Below are positions 1 through 10,507 of a stretch of DNA of 64,000 bases, one piece after another (the first letter of the stretch is position 1; every line of letters begins with the position of its first letter). The notes beneath the pieces were generated by a model. That model had not been told where the DNA came from. It saw only the letters and a program-made list of their open reading frames with translations, and ran no database searches. The DNA comes from Branchiostoma lanceolatum (lineage: Eukaryota; Chordata; Leptocardii; Amphioxiformes; Branchiostomatidae). The stretch lies in contig NC_089732.1 in the NCBI RefSeq assembly GCF_035083965.1, positions 14,704,924-14,768,923 on the forward strand, in the 5' to 3' direction. A program made the translations under genes and the position numbers.

Positions 1-1450
1 ACTACTTACTGGATTACAAAGACACAAATAGATAAAGAAACTCATGAGACTTACATCAATGTAGTTGGCATTGATGTAATCAGTTCCCGGTTGGTCCTCC
101 AATGTAGTGAGAATTACCCTCGAGTGGTCATCTGTGGAAAATAGACTTTTATGGATCATTTGCCCATAGCAAAGTGATCTAAAGTTCTGACTTGTAAGAT
201 CATAGTATGTTTTGTACAATCATATACTTTAAGTCACACTCACAAGTGAAGACGTTCGTGAAGCGGTTCTTCTTCTCGTTCTCTGGCCGAATGTGCTCAT
301 CGCGAGGATTGTTGGCCAACCTAGATATGGACTTAGTGGAGATAAAGAAAAGATTATAAGTTTGAATACGTTTAACAGCACAGTTGAACGGGAGTAGAAG
401 ACCATTGAGAACGTACAATGACAATACCAATTGCAGTTTGACCCTCGAGAAATCTCTGTACATGTAAAATCACAGTTGAGTACGCTATCATCATCACTAT
501 CAAAGTAATCATTACTGTTGTTATTGTTATCACAGTCTTTGGTATCATCATCATAATTGCGATCACCATCATTCTTGTCATCACTACTGTCAATAAGTAT
601 CTCCTGCAATATAGTGCAGAAAATCTGAAAAAAATCTGTACAGAAGTCATGCTATCAGCAGTAATGCAAATTCCTTCTGAATTTCACAGTATGCATTCCT
701 TTTTAAAACAGTTCAGTATTGGAACTTACCTGGAACTCCTCGCGGAAGATCTGGTTGCTTTTTCTGTGGTTATACACTTCATCCAGTCGGTTTCTCGGGA
801 TAGGTGTGGTGAAGTCAGTCACTGCACAAATGATGTTAAACAAAGACTTGCACACTGCTTATTTCAACATCAGATAAGAGACGATAAGTATTCTTTCTTC
901 TGATCTATTGCTAGATGTGAAAGAACCGTTAAGTCGGAGCACGGTATGTTGAGAGAACATCAAGGACTGCGCGCTCTCTGCGACCTCAAATTTAACAGAG
1001 CGCTCAACGAATTCATAGATTAAAAAAAAACGAATCTTTTGACGATTTGTGTGTTTTGTTGTCTTTTCAGTCATACTTTTACATTTGGCATGATATTCCA
1101 AAACAGGAGTTCCACGACCTCATATATCGATGAACAATTCTATTCATGCAAATGACTAACACATTTTCATAATACATGCTTGGTCATTAACACATTTATC
1201 TAACTTACACATGTTGCAATATTGACAGTCCTATAATTTTCCAATTAGATTAATTATAGTGTTTTGCATAAATTATGAAAATTAGGAATTTATTTGCATA
1301 ACTTGTATCTGTTGATGCTCCCCTTTCCATAAACTACATACTTGTCATGTATTTGAAAGTGGAAAACACTGCAAATATAGATTTTCCTCTTTAGCTATGC
1401 AAATTAAGTCCCAAGTAGCATAATTTGCACTTCATTGTGTACATCTCTAT
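1..1450. other. Unassigned flank left of the minus-strand receptor gene
   Basis: No gene is recognised here. A plus-strand stretch at about 443-903 is open and includes a run of Ile/Val-rich codons (about 480-600) that would read as a hydrophobic helix, but it is built from imperfect ATC/GTC repeats, has no ATG before 649 and no recognisable domain, so it is not called a gene. Further 3' exons of the minus-strand receptor could lie here or beyond the window edge; none was identified by comparison with the plus-strand paralogue. Confidence 0.4.
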
Positions 1451-1661
1451 CTTATGCTACGGTCACATTTCTAAGCCGGGGCCCGGTCGGGCAGCTTGTG
1501 GGAACGAAAACTATGATATAAAAGACAACAGAACACACTGAAATTTGCAAAAATGCCTACTTACCATACTGTATGTATATTCTTGATATGCATTTTTTTA
1601 TTCTTCGTTTTCCCACACAGCTCGGTCGGGCCCCGGGTTGGAAATGTGACCCTAGCATAAG
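1451..1661. mobile_element. Foldback MITE with about 60-bp inverted ends
   Basis: The left end (cttatgctac then ggtcacattt) and the right end (gaaatgtgac then cctagcataag) are imperfect inverted repeats extending about 60 bp inward through a GC-rich gggccc segment. There is no coding capacity. This is the structure of a non-autonomous DNA transposon; the superfamily is not assigned. Confidence 0.65.
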
Positions 1662-1689
1662 CTACCTGCATACTAAATGTCATGGAAAT

Positions 1690-2080
1690 CCGTTGTTCCT
1701 TTGTTCAGTTATTCTCCTTAGAAATTTTTCACAAAAAATGCCCCTGCTTTTCCAGAGGAAGCTTAGACCTACACCACTTCTTTATTACATCACAAGCTAT
1801 CTGCCACCTAAAAATCAAGACCACAGCACGTCCGTTCAAAAGATACAAAAATTGAAGTTCTGCTGCAGTACCAAGGTCACATACCAGGGGGCCCAAAATC
1901 ACCTTTAATTTCGGATTCATAACACCCGCCCACATACCAAATATCATCATAATCCATCAAGAGGCTCTTGAGTTATGCTGACTAGAGTGGTCCGGAAACA
2001 CAAACAGACAAACAGACAAACAGACAGACATACCCAAAACGATATCTCCATTTTTCATGGAGATAATGATAGATTAGTCA
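1690..2080. repeat. Dispersed repeat (CTGCAGTACC / GAGTTATGCTG family)
   Basis: This AT-rich segment shares the signature words ctgctgcagtacc, gggggcccaaa, aatcatcaagagg and gagttatgctg with 5430-6060, 25640-25990, 54470-54790 and 59200-59340. It ends in an (acag)n-like tail (caaacagacaaacagacag). It looks like a dispersed non-coding repeat, origin unknown. Confidence 0.6.
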
Positions 2081-2116
2081 AATTCGAATTAGGTCGTAGC
2101 GAGACGTGGCGAGAAA

Positions 2117-2222
2117 TATTCTCCAAGCAGAGGTTTCGGTCGAATGGAGTAGGAGTGTCCGGGATTTTTTACGTCTCGCTCCCTTTCTCCCCCACTCGAC
2201 CGAAACCTCTGCTTGGAGAATA
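2117..2222. mobile_element. 106-bp element with perfect 27-bp inverted repeats
   Basis: Positions 2117-2143 and 2196-2222 are perfect inverted complements of 27 bp, starting TATTCTCCAAGCAGAGG. The 52-bp spacer has no coding potential. It is a small MITE or hairpin element in the 3' region of the minus-strand receptor gene. Confidence 0.75.
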
Positions 2223-2314
2223 GGCAAGAGCGCCTTCTAATGGAATGGAGGCCTAACTCAACTCAACACAAGCATGTAATTTTATGAGTAACCACAAATC
2301 AAGAGTCAACATAC

Positions 2315-2520
2315 GTGGCGACGTGTCTGCCGGAACATTGTCGTAAACGACATCGTTGTTGCCCACATTTTCGTTGTCAGCAGCAACATTGTTAGCGTTG
2401 TCAGCCTCCTCAGTGGTGTTGTCGCTAATGGTGTTGTAAGCACCGGGTGCCATTTCTAAAGCTGGGTTGTCTGTTCCTGTCCTCTGGGAATGAACGTCCA
2501 TCCTGGTTGCTTGCTTTCTT
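2315..2520 (-). CDS. Cytoplasmic tail exon with two tyrosine motifs
   Basis: This exon follows acceptor CTCTCTTAG and continues the helix exon in phase 2. It starts RKQATRMDVH, is Asn/Asp-rich, and contains GAYNTIS and VVYDNVP about 35 residues apart. YDNV fits a GRB2-type pYxNx site, and the pair resembles a spaced tyrosine signalling module. A GTATGT donor near 2314 gives the lower boundary; without splicing the frame stays open to a stop at 2253-2255. Downstream exons were not found, so this boundary is the least secure part of the model. Confidence 0.55.
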
Positions 2521-5500
2521 CTAAGAGAGATACATGTGACGAGAATTGTAACGCAAACATGTCTAAGTTGTTTTACGACCATAGTCAAGTATAACATATG
2601 GATGAGATTAACTTGTCGTTGGAATGGTTACAGTGGAGTTAAAGCATTTCTATTCATCTCCCTTCACTCATGATCAACAGGCGGACACAACACGGCACGG
2701 TGCTGAGGAATTTGTACTTCTGAAATACGTGGAATTTTCGTGTTGACTACGCGCGGCATATCACGCGCAGAACCCACAGTTGTGGATGTTTGGTGGCACC
2801 ACTCGTAGATGACATGAGAATCGATGAGACACGATGCTACGTGGTCTCACATGGCAAGTCCTCTTGTGCACTTTCTTCACCTACTTTCTGCCGAATGGTC
2901 TTATAAAGATCCAACACTGTATTGAGAGAACCTCAGTACCATGCCGTGATTTCCTTGTGAAATAAGTTAATTGAAGGCTCTAGGTCGAAGTGATGGTAGT
3001 CTAATGACTCACCGGCAAAAGAAGATCACGGCGGCGGCAACGATTCCGATCAGAACAACCGCACAGACTGTTGTAATTATGGCGATAAGGGCTGTTCTGT
3101 GATATGATGGAACGACCGTTGTGTTCGATGGGCCTGAAATTCAAACATCGCACTTTAATTCAACTTCGTAAGGCTGTTGAATGAGTTGGGCCTTGGAATT
3201 GAAAACATTATGCCTTTTTGAAGAAAAAAAGAAGAACTAGAGTTCCACGACCTCATACTTTCGCCGACTGATGTTAGCCTTTTTGAGTGAATGCTTATCA
3301 CTCAGTATGTAAATAAGGTCCTCATTTGCATAAATTTTAAGTGATCCTTTTCTCTACACATAACACAGCATTAAAGTAAAATCTTAGCAAAAAAGGCCAT
3401 TGTAGCATTTCCTCAAATATTATGTAAATGAGGCCCTGATGATTTATGTCTGATAACGTCCACATTTGATTATCTCCCAAATGCCACAAGAATGAAATCC
3501 CATCATTTACCACTCTGAAATTATAGTATGTCGTCATTAATTATGCAAATTAGGTATTCGTTTGCATAATTGATATCTATCATTAGTCCTCTCTTTCTCA
3601 GTTACATGTCACGTGTTTGAGTACAATAGAATGCAAGGGTTTGTATACTTTTTCACATCACAGATCCTGATTTGCATGATTCTTATACGATCATGTAAAT
3701 CATCACTCAAGCTATGTACATCCCTACAAATCATGACGATCAGTCATCAGCTTCTTGAGTTATTCTCTTTCAAAGTTTGAAACAAACCCAGGCCTATACC
3801 TACGAGTTCTGCAAAGAGCTATAAGAGTAATCACTGTAAGAATATTTTTGCTTTATTGGTATCATAACCTCTATCTTTACTACAGAAAATAAGGCAATTC
3901 GTTGGAAATGTATTTGCTTCAAACCATGTACATGTACTTTACACATTTTGATTAGCCAGTTGTATCAGAGAATCAAAGTTTTTGTGGGAAAGAAATATGC
4001 TGGTGTCATTGACAAATAGCATAGAATAAAGTATTGTTCTGTTACGAACCAAGTGCACAGAATAATGTGTGTACTTCGTAAGACGGGTCAAGTGTGACAT
4101 TACAGATTAGGTGAGCAGAACTAAAGCGTGAACGTCGTATATCGTGTTTCGTTTTTAGCTCCATTGCAATTTACAGTTTACATACGCCTCGAGATACTGA
4201 CGTGTGCCCACCAGGAACCTGCCTGATGCCCGACCGTCTTTCACGGGGCAGTCGGCAGGGCCCTGACGGACCCCACAGGGGTCACTACAAGACACAGTCA
4301 GAGCAACTGACGAGTACCTGTCGGATACCTGCCAACATGGCCAATGAAGGTGACAAACCTTTACAAAAATGCCACCGAGTTCCCACCCTGGGACCCCAAC
4401 AGGGTAGCGCGATGGAAACTTTTAATTGTGACCACGACATCCTGTGCCCCCCAGACGTCAGAGCCCGGCCGGGGCTACATTCCCGACGGGCACCGGCGCA
4501 ATTGTGACCGTAGCAATAGTAACACCAACCTCCTTGGTTTGATCTATAGTTCCTACATGGAAATAGGAAGCTAAAAATGTTGCTGCCTAGGTCCCCTCTT
4601 CTACCACTCGACCTGGCCCACTTGACGTCACACATGACCCCCATGATCACATGATCGCAGCCTTCCTAACGTTTATCAAACTTTCTTTTTCCGCTCGCGA
4701 TCTTCTAACTTTCGCTCCTCTGATGCTGACCTTGACCTCTTCTTTCTCCCCATGTTGTCACGACTTTCGATAAGAGGTTAAAAATATCTAAAATCGCTAA
4801 GAAATTAGCTGTTTTCTGACACAAAGAAATTCTAGATCTCACAAATGTTGCTATAATCCTTCTGTTCGCTCAGACAGGTCCCCCCAGTAGATGTAAGTGA
4901 TATCCCCGTGGTTGCACCATGTTGCCACAGCCTGGCCTGGAAAAGTGATTAATGGCCACCAGAGTCAGGAAACAGGCCTTGCCAGTGACAGCAGGGCATC
5001 CGTGATTAATCACCGCCAAGCGGTTGTGTTGTGTTCAGTTGTGTTTTGAAACCATTAGCTAGCTGAAATTTTGTTAATGAGGCCTTGTCATGCATAATTT
5101 TTGTCAGATATTGTTCACCTCGACTTAGCTTCCTAATGATATAAGAATGAAACTCCAATCATATGATATTGTGGTATTTTCAATTAGTATTTTCCAATTA
5201 ATTATGCAAAATAGGTAGCTATTAGCATCATTGGTATCTATCGATACCTCTCTCTTTTTCAGCTATATATGTCACATGTTTGAGAGTTCTATTTTGAAAG
5301 GCAGCAGATTTATAAACTTTCCATGCTAATTATGCAAATTAGCTCCTGATTTGCATAATGAGTATTTGATTATGTAAAGCATTAATCAAGCTATCTACGT
5401 ATTATAAATCAAGACGATCCGTTGACCATGTGTCTAGTTATTCATGTCCAAAGGTCAAAACAAATAAATTAAAAAGACCCGCTGCAGCTCCAAACAAGCC

Positions 5501-8500
5501 GCTAGAGGGCCCAAACGTACACAACTTACTTCATGTGGCATGGACTATCTACCACACAAAAATCATGACCGTAGCACTTGCAGAAAATTTGACCTCAAAC
5601 TTTGAAGCTCTGCTGCAGTACCTTAGGTGTCCGCTAGGAGGCCCATCATTGAACTTGACCTTCTCCTTTTACAAACTTACGTATTCACTAAATATCGTGC
5701 ACAGCCATCAACAGCTTCTCGAGTTATCCTGTCAACAAGCAAATACGCATACATAAACAGCCCGCTGCAGTACCGCAGGAACATGCCAGGTGACCCCTTT
5801 TTGAACTTGACCTCTGTTACCACAATTTCTACGTACCCACCAAAAATCATGCAGGTCCATCAACAATACATCGAGTTATGTTGTCTACATACAAACACAC
5901 TAACATAAAAAGTCCACTGGAGCACTTTAAGAAAACGCCAGGTTAACCATTTTCGAACTTGACCTTTGTTTCCACAACCGACACTTACCTACCAAAAATC
6001 AGCAAGATCCGTCAAAGTTTTCTCGACTTATGATCTCGACATACATACGGACCCACTTTACAGCTGGCGTAACCGATAACATAACTTTCCCGCGAAGGCA
6101 TACCTTCCCGGCGAAAGTAAATATCTGTATACATATAGTTTCAGTTCTCCGTCTTATATACCTCTTTGTGCGTATTATAGTATAAGACAGGAAATACTTG
6201 GAAACATTTCAGACACTAAACCAAACACAAACCTCTTTCTGGTGGGCCTGTTGATGTTGATACTGCATCAACCAATGTTGGGGTTGAAGACACTAAAACA
6301 AAACATTTTATTTTAAAGAAAAATGAAGACATATCATTTCACCTAATAGTTTGATTTCTTCGTCTTATATTTTTATGCGTATCATAGTATATACCCTGGA
6401 ATCCAGAGCATATGTACCGGCCCGCGCTCCGATTTACCCGGGCCTACCCTTCCGCTCCCCCGAAGATCTACCTCGCCCTACTATCCGCTAGCCACCCAAA
6501 CTCCGCAGCCGGAAGAGCGGATCTTGTTTGGCTAGCGGGAAGTGGGGCGGGGTACGTTGTCGGGCAAGCGGGAGGGTAGGTCCCTAGGAAGCTCTGGGCA
6601 CGGGCCGGTGTAGGTCCACGCTCGGTATAATTGCTCTGGATACCAGGGTACATAGTATAAGACATAAATGATTGGAAACATCTAATAAACTAAACCAAAT
6701 ACAAACCTATTTGTGGTGAGTCTGATGAAGTGACTACTGCATGGACCGGTGTTGGGGTAATGGTTGAAGACACTTAAAGAAAACATTTTTAAGTAATGAT
6801 TAAGAAATTCCAGTTTACATATAGTTTTGGATATTCGTCTTATATCATTGTGCGTATCATAGTATGTGACATAAAATACTTGGACAAATCCAAGAAACTA
6901 AACCAAAAACCAACCTCTTTCTGGTGGGCCTGATGGTGTGGCTACTGCATGAATCAATGTTGGGGTAATGGTTGAAGACACTAAAAGAAAACAGTATGTT
7001 TCTTTTTTTAAAGAGAAATCAGCAAATATCAGTTCAACGATAGTTTTGTTTTTCTGTCTTATATCTTTGTGCGTATTAGAATAAAAGCCATAAATACTTG
7101 GAAACATCTTAAAAATTTAATCAAATACAAACCTGCTTTTGGTGGGTCTGATGAAGTGACTTCTGCATGAACCGGTGTTGGGGTAACGGCTGATGACGCT
7201 AAAAGAAAATAAAGCTCGTTGTTTTGTTTTCATTCAAAATATCAACACTTAAAGACTCTCGCCATCATAATCTTATGGTGTAAGCTCACTTGTTAAGGAG
7301 GAATCCTCCCTTGACAGGCTCCAATTTACTATGCCGCGAGCTATTGTTGGAGAGACTATAAACATTAAGCTCTAATTAACAAGTGCCTGGTTCTTGTTCC
7401 CAGTGATCCTCCAATTAACACCTCTATAAGCTGTCTTTGTGCGCTGACTCTTACAAGTATGAAAGCAAAAAAAAAAGTAGGGAAACTCATCTTTATCACG
7501 GTAACACAATCACCGAGGCATATTTAACAGTACTGCTGATTCTGATCATTTGATTTTTACATTAGGGTATCACTGTTACCTGTGCATGTTGGGCTTTCTT
7601 CAGACCATGTCGTGTCAGCCCGGCACACCAGGCTGGACTTGCCCATCAGCTGGTATCCATGGTTACAGGTGAATTGGACCATGTCGTTATATGCTCTTCC
7701 GCCGCTGATGGCACCATTCTCTGGAGGTGTTAGTTTCGGGCAATATTCACAGACGTAACCGTTTGCCCCGTTTATACAGGTTTCATAAGACGGACAGGGG
7801 TTTTGGGAACAGAAATCTGTGGACCGAAAAATATCAATTATTATGTGTCAGAGAAGCATACTTGATAACAAGGAATATCCAACTAGTTACCAGAAATTAC
7901 TTTAAACATTATGGGAAAAGACGTTGATATCTTGTTTAGCTGAATAAGTGCAGTAAGCTTAACTGTAATTTCAGTTTTTCTACTTGACAAGATCATACAT
8001 AATTGTTATCTGCTAATGTGGAGGTAAAATGTTAGGACAGATAGCAGGCTCAAAGCTACCACTCTGCAACGGCTATCATATCAAAATGCATTTCTCAGAC
8101 ACCCTACTTTTCAAAATTCATAACAAAAATTTGCCACCTTGGGCGGTCACGACATATCCCCTGACCCATAGAGTAAGGGCATAGCACAATCAGTGACTTT
8201 GGGTATGTCAAACAGAAAAGTCAAACCAGATTGTTAGACTGGATTACTGCCAGCAAAGAACAACGTGCATGACAAATTTAATGTAAATTCCAACGGACCT
8301 TGAGTCATGATACCATGAGACTCTTTTCTGAAATCCAAATGGCAACTAGTTAGATTTAACACATAGACTACTTGTATATATTAGATATTTTGAAACAGGT
8401 AGGAAAATAAGTTCAACACAAATTTCCATTATCCTTCTCTCATTTTGAAACTTAAAAGTTTCTTTTCACTGATTCTATTGCACTTTGTGTGTTAATATGA

Positions 8501-10507
8501 TGGTATCACAGTTCAAACTTATCAGGGTCAGTAACATAATTAATCAACCCTCTAGAAATGGTATAGATTAATTTATTCATTCCCGTGTGCTATCAAGACA
8601 ATGCATACTTCCTCTTTAGAAGTTCTCTTTCTCGTTAAGAAATACATGTCTCCTTTTGGCAACAATTTGTTGAACTAAATCTGAACCTGACACTGACATT
8701 AACGTAAACTGAGACTAAACATACGTCAAAAACTCCCTGATGTTGTTGTAAATAAACGGTAGGTTGTTGGTAGTGATAGCCATTTGTATTATACGTTCAT
8801 TGCTTCATAGTCCCTTGATCAGAAAGTGTTCTTTTTCTGCATCTGTAAACTTCAGCTTAACCCTATCTAGACGGGGGGGGGGGGCTAAAAGTGCCCGCGC
8901 CAACTTTGACATCGTAAAACTGCCAAACGACGTATGGTAGGACAACCAAACTTGGTGACTTTTCCTAAAATTTAGTTGGCAACAATATTATGATAAAAGT
9001 ATAAGTTTATCATTTTTCGCGTTGCCATGGCAACGGGTTTCTGAAGAGGCATTTTATGCAAATTTCACTACTTTCGATTTAAACATAGTTGTTTCCAATG
9101 TTTTCTTGCTCAACCACACTAGTTTCCTACGTGTATAACATTATATGTATTTTAATGTAACTCTCATGATTCAATATTAATAAATTATGCTAATTTGATG
9201 ACGTCATCGCTCAAAATCCAAGATGGCGGACAAAATCATTATTTTCGTAATAAACAGGCTTTTTCGCCTTTAAATTCGTCACAACCTGGAATTTTCTTAA
9301 CCAGAAACATTTAGATTAATGTTTTTTGTCTATTTTGACTGTTATTTGTGGTCATGAATGGGAAAAAAGTATTTTTTTAAATTTCAAAATGACCGATCCA
9401 AGATGGCAGATCCCAGGGGGTCGCTAACAACACATGACGTCATCGTTCGACGTTATTTTGACGTCAACTTCGTCACCACTGACGTCAAATGTCTTGGCAT
9501 ACCTTTAAATCAATAATGCGCACTATTTTGTCTAATGCGCTTAGATATTTAGGGAATTCCGCATTTAGCCAATAAAATGACATCAATGACGTCATAATTA
9601 CGTCATATTACGTCATAACGTCACCAAAATTACAGGACTTATTAAACTTCACGTGAACATCACTCCCTGCAAATTTGGTGATGATAGGGCATACCGTTCG
9701 GAAGTTATGATGGGGGGGTCGGTCCAGGAAGTCTCAAAAAAGCCCGGTCTAGATAGGGTTAAAGACCCCAAAATGAAGTAAATTTGAGCAGGCTAGAATG
9801 TTATCAATATATTTTTCCAATCATAGTCAACACCTTTGTGCCAAGATTGTGATGCAGGACATGTGGTATGTATTTAGCCCGAAGCGTAGAATCGTACGTA
9901 TGTATGTTTAGGTGCTTCATTGTGCCGTTAATTGATAACCTAACAGGTCAAGTGAAAAGGCTCCACCTTGAACAAGACTTTGTCAACATTTGAGACGTCC
10001 TGAAAGTGTTTGATTGCTGACGAAATAAGGCCACTCTCATTTTAAAATGTATAGATGACATATTCTTGAAACTCAAAAACTGATACGAGCACGTGCAAAT
10101 AAGGATACCTAAACTGCAAAACTTAAGTGATCATTCCACGAATACCAAACCCAAACCTTGCCCAACCCAAGCCAACTTAGTATCGATGGCATACCAGCAT
10201 ATCAATGATTATGAGCAGAGCTATTGTAAATAGCAAACATCTGAAAAACCTACTGGTACCTATTAGTAAGGTCGCTTGTCTAAGAATCCTTCTACAAATG
10301 TGAGAATCATAACATTTCAGTATGTATTTGATTACCATATGTAAATAAATATGATATACGATATAAAGGCTGAGTGAGATAATCCTTTCTCAACTACAAA
10401 TTCTCCTGAGGAAATCTTTACCCAAGATAGCTATGTTAAAAAGTGTACTTACCAGTTAAAACGCCGGATATAGAGACCAAAATCAAGAAGAATACGTCCA
10501 CGGCCAT
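2315..10507 (-). CDS. CCP-domain type I membrane receptor (minus strand; 3' end unresolved)
   Basis: I model this as a multi-exon gene with coding exons (5' to 3') 10507-10453 (signal peptide), 7816-7580 (Cys-rich plus CCP), 7198-7133, 6980-6915, 6772-6707 and 6292-6233 (Ser/Thr/Pro linkers), 3133-3013 (membrane helix) and 2520-2315 (tail). All junctions have GT/AG signals and phases agree (1 up to the helix exon, then 2). It is a head-to-head paralogue of the plus-strand receptor kinase: signal, CCP, linker and helix exons align almost codon for codon. It has one CCP instead of three, four linkers instead of three, and I see no FN3 exons between 3134 and 6232. The tail has two tyrosine motifs (YNTI, YDNV) and no SAM or kinase exon was found before the window edge. 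It could be a non-kinase receptor or the 5' part of a second kinase gene. Cell-surface location is inferred from the signal peptide and helix. Confidence 0.7.
3013..3133 (-). CDS. Transmembrane exon of the minus-strand receptor
   Basis: On the minus strand the exon runs from TTTCAG to CG|GTGAGT. After a short stalk (GPSNTTVVPSYHR) it encodes a helix (TALIAIITTVCAVVLIGIVA...) ending FFCR. It is nearly identical to the plus-strand helix exon 20363-20468, including the phase-2 donor and the GTGAGTCAT that follows. It has 15 more bases in the stalk. Confidence 0.85.
3134..6232. other. Large intron of the minus-strand receptor, repeat-filled
   Basis: No exon is recognised. At 3280-3760 and 5080-5420 there are AT-rich repeats with alternating tgcataattatgcaaat words. 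The segment 4190-4660 is locally GC-rich and unassigned. At 5430-6060 lies a repeat of about 135-bp units. If FN3 exons like those of the plus-strand paralogue existed they should be here; I found none. Confidence 0.45.
5430..6060. repeat. Tandem array of about four 135-bp units
   Basis: Each unit carries ctgctgcagtacc or a variant, a gaacttgacct block, a taccaaaaatcat block and gagttatcctgtcaacata. Units are diverged. The same family appears singly elsewhere in the window (1690-2080, 25640-25990, 54470-54790, 59200-59340). Confidence 0.65.
6233..7198 (-). CDS. Four tandem Ser/Thr/Pro linker exons
   Basis: Exons 7198-7133, 6980-6915, 6772-6707 (66 bp each) and 6292-6233 (60 bp) all start after TTTTAG or TTTAAG and end before GTTTGT/GTTGGT, phase 1 on both sides, so each adds 22 (or 20) residues in frame. 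Typical text is VSSTITPTLIHAVATP ending in PPERG. They should form an O-glycosylated stalk. Repeat spacing is 218, 208 and 474 bp; the last contains a 259-bp transposon plus a 9-bp target copy, and without it is 206 bp, so the array arose as a roughly 210-bp exon-intron unit. Confidence 0.8.
6392..6650. mobile_element. 259-bp MITE with 9-bp target-site duplication
   Basis: The ends TACCCTGGAATCCAGAGCA and TGCTCTGGATACCAGGGTA are inverted. The flanks repeat CATAGTATA directly (6383-6391 and 6651-6659). The interior is GC-rich and partly self-complementary, with no gene. A 9-bp duplication fits Mutator-type elements, though an 8-bp hAT-like reading is possible. It interrupts the third spacer of the linker-exon array, so it is younger than that array. 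Confidence 0.8.
7580..7816 (-). CDS. Cys-rich plus CCP/sushi exon of the minus-strand receptor
   Basis: This 237-bp phase-1/1 exon encodes a short EGF-like Cys stretch (FCSQNPCPSYETC) and then one CCP domain starting YCPKLTPPENGAISGG, with FTCNHGY, the Trp of TTWSEESP and a final PTC. All four CCP cysteines and the Trp are present. It matches exons 13791-14027 and 15250-15486 in length and phase. CCP domains mediate protein-protein contacts at the cell surface. Confidence 0.9.
7817..8856. other. Intron 1 (distal part) of the minus-strand receptor
   Basis: AT-rich sequence with no exon recognised between the CCP exon and the TTAA element. Near 7885 the minus strand reads TTTCTGGTAAC, the counterpart of the TTTCAGGTAAC words upstream of the plus-strand CCP exons, but without the AG. 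Confidence 0.5.
8857..9762 (+). mobile_element. piggyBac-like non-autonomous element, copy 1
   Basis: The element is flanked by TTAA on both sides. Inverted ends are CCCTATCTAGAC(C)GGG and CCCGGTCTAGATAGGG. TTAA targets and CCCT termini are the hallmark of piggyBac transposons. It has no open frame. The interior has a poly-G run near the left end, AAGATGGCGG and AAGATGGCAG motifs and five TGACGTCA palindromes (starting 9199, 9435, 9459, 9480, 9588) plus further ACGTCA half-sites. It sits in intron 1 of the minus-strand receptor. Confidence 0.85.
9763..10452. other. Intron 1 (proximal part) of the minus-strand receptor
   Basis: No coding signal. The segment around 9880-10010 (gcgtagaatcgta ... 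ttgataacctaacagg) is also found at 10993-11110 and, inverted, at 11870-11990, so it belongs to the palindromic spacer's repeat content. Confidence 0.5.
10453..10507 (-). CDS. Signal-peptide exon of the minus-strand receptor
   Basis: The 55-bp exon starts ATGGCCGTGGAC and encodes MAVDVFFLILVSISGVLT before a GTAAGT donor in phase 1. Its twin at 12496-12550 has the same length and phase. The Met-led hydrophobic core is a clear signal peptide. Confidence 0.88.

Noticed and set aside
443..903. Open frame with an Ile/Val-rich hydrophobic stretch
   Set aside because: Built from imperfect ATC/GTC repeats, no ATG before 649, no domain, no matching paralogue in the window.
4202..4650. GC-rich segment with two short open frames
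   Set aside because: No domain, no splice partner in phase with the surrounding gene, and no paralogue; left unassigned.
5080..5420. CRISPR-like or regulatory array from repeated tgcataattatgcaaat words
   Set aside because: Spacing and sequence are irregular, and the same AT-rich words recur as dispersed repeats elsewhere in this animal DNA.
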